Positions 63,518-64,000 of a stretch of 64,000 nucleotides of DNA are shown here, piece by piece. How positions within the stretch are numbered: the first letter of the stretch is position 1; each line of letters begins with the position of its first letter. The stretch lies in NCBI RefSeq assembly GCF_021155765.1, contig NC_060106.1, forward strand, positions 11,291,501 through 11,355,500, read 5' to 3'. The notes below the pieces were generated by a model, which saw only the letters and a list, made by a program, of their open reading frames with translations, ran no database searches and was not told where the DNA came from. Source of the DNA: Diprion similis. Lineage: Eukaryota > Arthropoda > Insecta > Hymenoptera > Diprionidae. The position numbers and the translations under genes are program-made.

Positions 63518-63921
63518 CTATTTTTTAGAAGTATCTAGGTGGGTGAATGCGAGTGGTAACATATTTGCAGCTGAAGTTTCAAACACAGTTCCCAGACTTG
63601 TTTTTGCCAAATAAACTGGTATATCTCCAAACTCAATAATACATTGCCGACATTCGCCACAAGGTGACACAAAAGTATTGTCTAAGTCAGCAATTATTGC
63701 GAGCGCCACAAATTTCCTCTTACCATCCGAAACTGCTCTAGTAATTGCAGTTCGCTCGGCACAAATAGATACAGGATATGCTGAATTTTCGACATTGCAA
63801 CCTTTACATATTGTTCCATCTTCACACCGAAGTGCCGCACCAACTTTAAATTTACTATAAGGGGAATATGAGTACGTACGAGCATCCACCCCTGCTTTAA
63901 TCAATTCCTGGATATCTCCAG
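63518..63921 (-). CDS. cytidine deaminase, 3' exon (partial)
   Basis: Zinc enzyme of pyrimidine salvage that converts cytidine and deoxycytidine to uridine and deoxyuridine. One exon of 134 codons plus stop (TAG at 63518-63520) is visible; it begins at an acceptor (TTGTTACAG) in phase 1, and the start codon lies beyond the right edge of the window. The exon holds nearly the whole enzyme: SYSPYSKFKVGAAL, the substrate loop with CNVENSAYP, the active site CAERTA with the zinc Cys and catalytic Glu, and PCGECRQCI with the other two zinc cysteines. Homotetrameric deaminases of this family are about 140-150 aa, so only 5-15 N-terminal residues are missing. No catalytic residue is lost. Confidence 0.93.
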
Positions 63922-64000
63922 CTGTAACAAAATTAGACAAATGTGTTAATATTTATATCATAGCCACTTCAAGTACTTGTGTAAGTTCAATTGTGCATAG

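Noticed and set aside
1-64000. Search for CRISPR arrays, prophage, toxin-antitoxin or biosynthetic clusters
   Set aside because: The window is a eukaryotic region with spliced genes; no direct-repeat arrays, operons or bacterial-type genes were seen.

Overview
This is an animal nuclear sequence, AT-rich and dense in introns, with GT-AG splice sites and AATAAA poly(A) signals. The gene set points to an insect: a beta-nu-like integrin, an invertebrate sarcoplasmic calcium-binding protein, a pyruvate dehydrogenase E2 with one lipoyl domain, and NPC1. I lean towards a hymenopteran (possibly a sawfly), but this is an impression and not a demonstrated placement. Exon models were built by hand from reading frames and splice-site phases. 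All complete models except the MORN gene close without a frame break.

Layout. (1) 1.35-6.43 kb, plus: integrin beta, 12 coding exons, 797 aa. (2) 6.94-7.99 kb, minus: MORN-like protein, tail-to-tail with the integrin and sharing a short divergent promoter with the next gene. (3) 8.41-11.33 kb, plus: mitochondrial PDH E2 (DLAT), 493 aa. (4) 12.26-14.01 kb, plus: SNRNP40 (U5-40K), 349 aa. (5) 14.85-15.77 kb, plus: a RIOK3-type protein of 226 aa that ends before the kinase domain. (6) 16.37-18.68 kb, minus: nucleoporin NUP42, 625 aa. (7) 19.94-23.22 kb, minus: FAF2/UBXD8, 434 aa, with a MITE in one intron. (8) 24.46-41.81 kb, plus: NPC1, 1338 or 1346 aa depending on which of two in-frame last exons is used, with a second MITE in the last intron. 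(9) 44.29-47.25 kb, minus: sarcoplasmic calcium-binding protein, 193 aa. (10) About 48.7-48.9 kb: possible decayed copia-type Pol fragment. (11) 49.45-53.42 kb, plus: PRPF6, 931 aa. (12) 54.15-62.14 kb, plus: mTOR, 2444 aa, 85% of it in one 6.2-kb exon. (13) 63.52-63.92 kb, minus: 3' exon of cytidine deaminase, cut by the window edge.

How the genes relate. They are mostly independent housekeeping genes. SNRNP40 and PRPF6 are both U5/tri-snRNP proteins. NPC1 and mTOR are linked through lysosomal cholesterol signalling to mTORC1. NUP42 acts in mRNA export and FAF2 in ER-associated degradation. I found no rRNA, tRNA, CRISPR, viral or bacterial-type system. The points most worth following up are the kinase-less RIOK3 protein, the alternative NPC1 C-termini, the integrin tail that has lost its second NPxY motif, and the lopsided intron distribution of mTOR. 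I saw nothing that I would call a new biological system.
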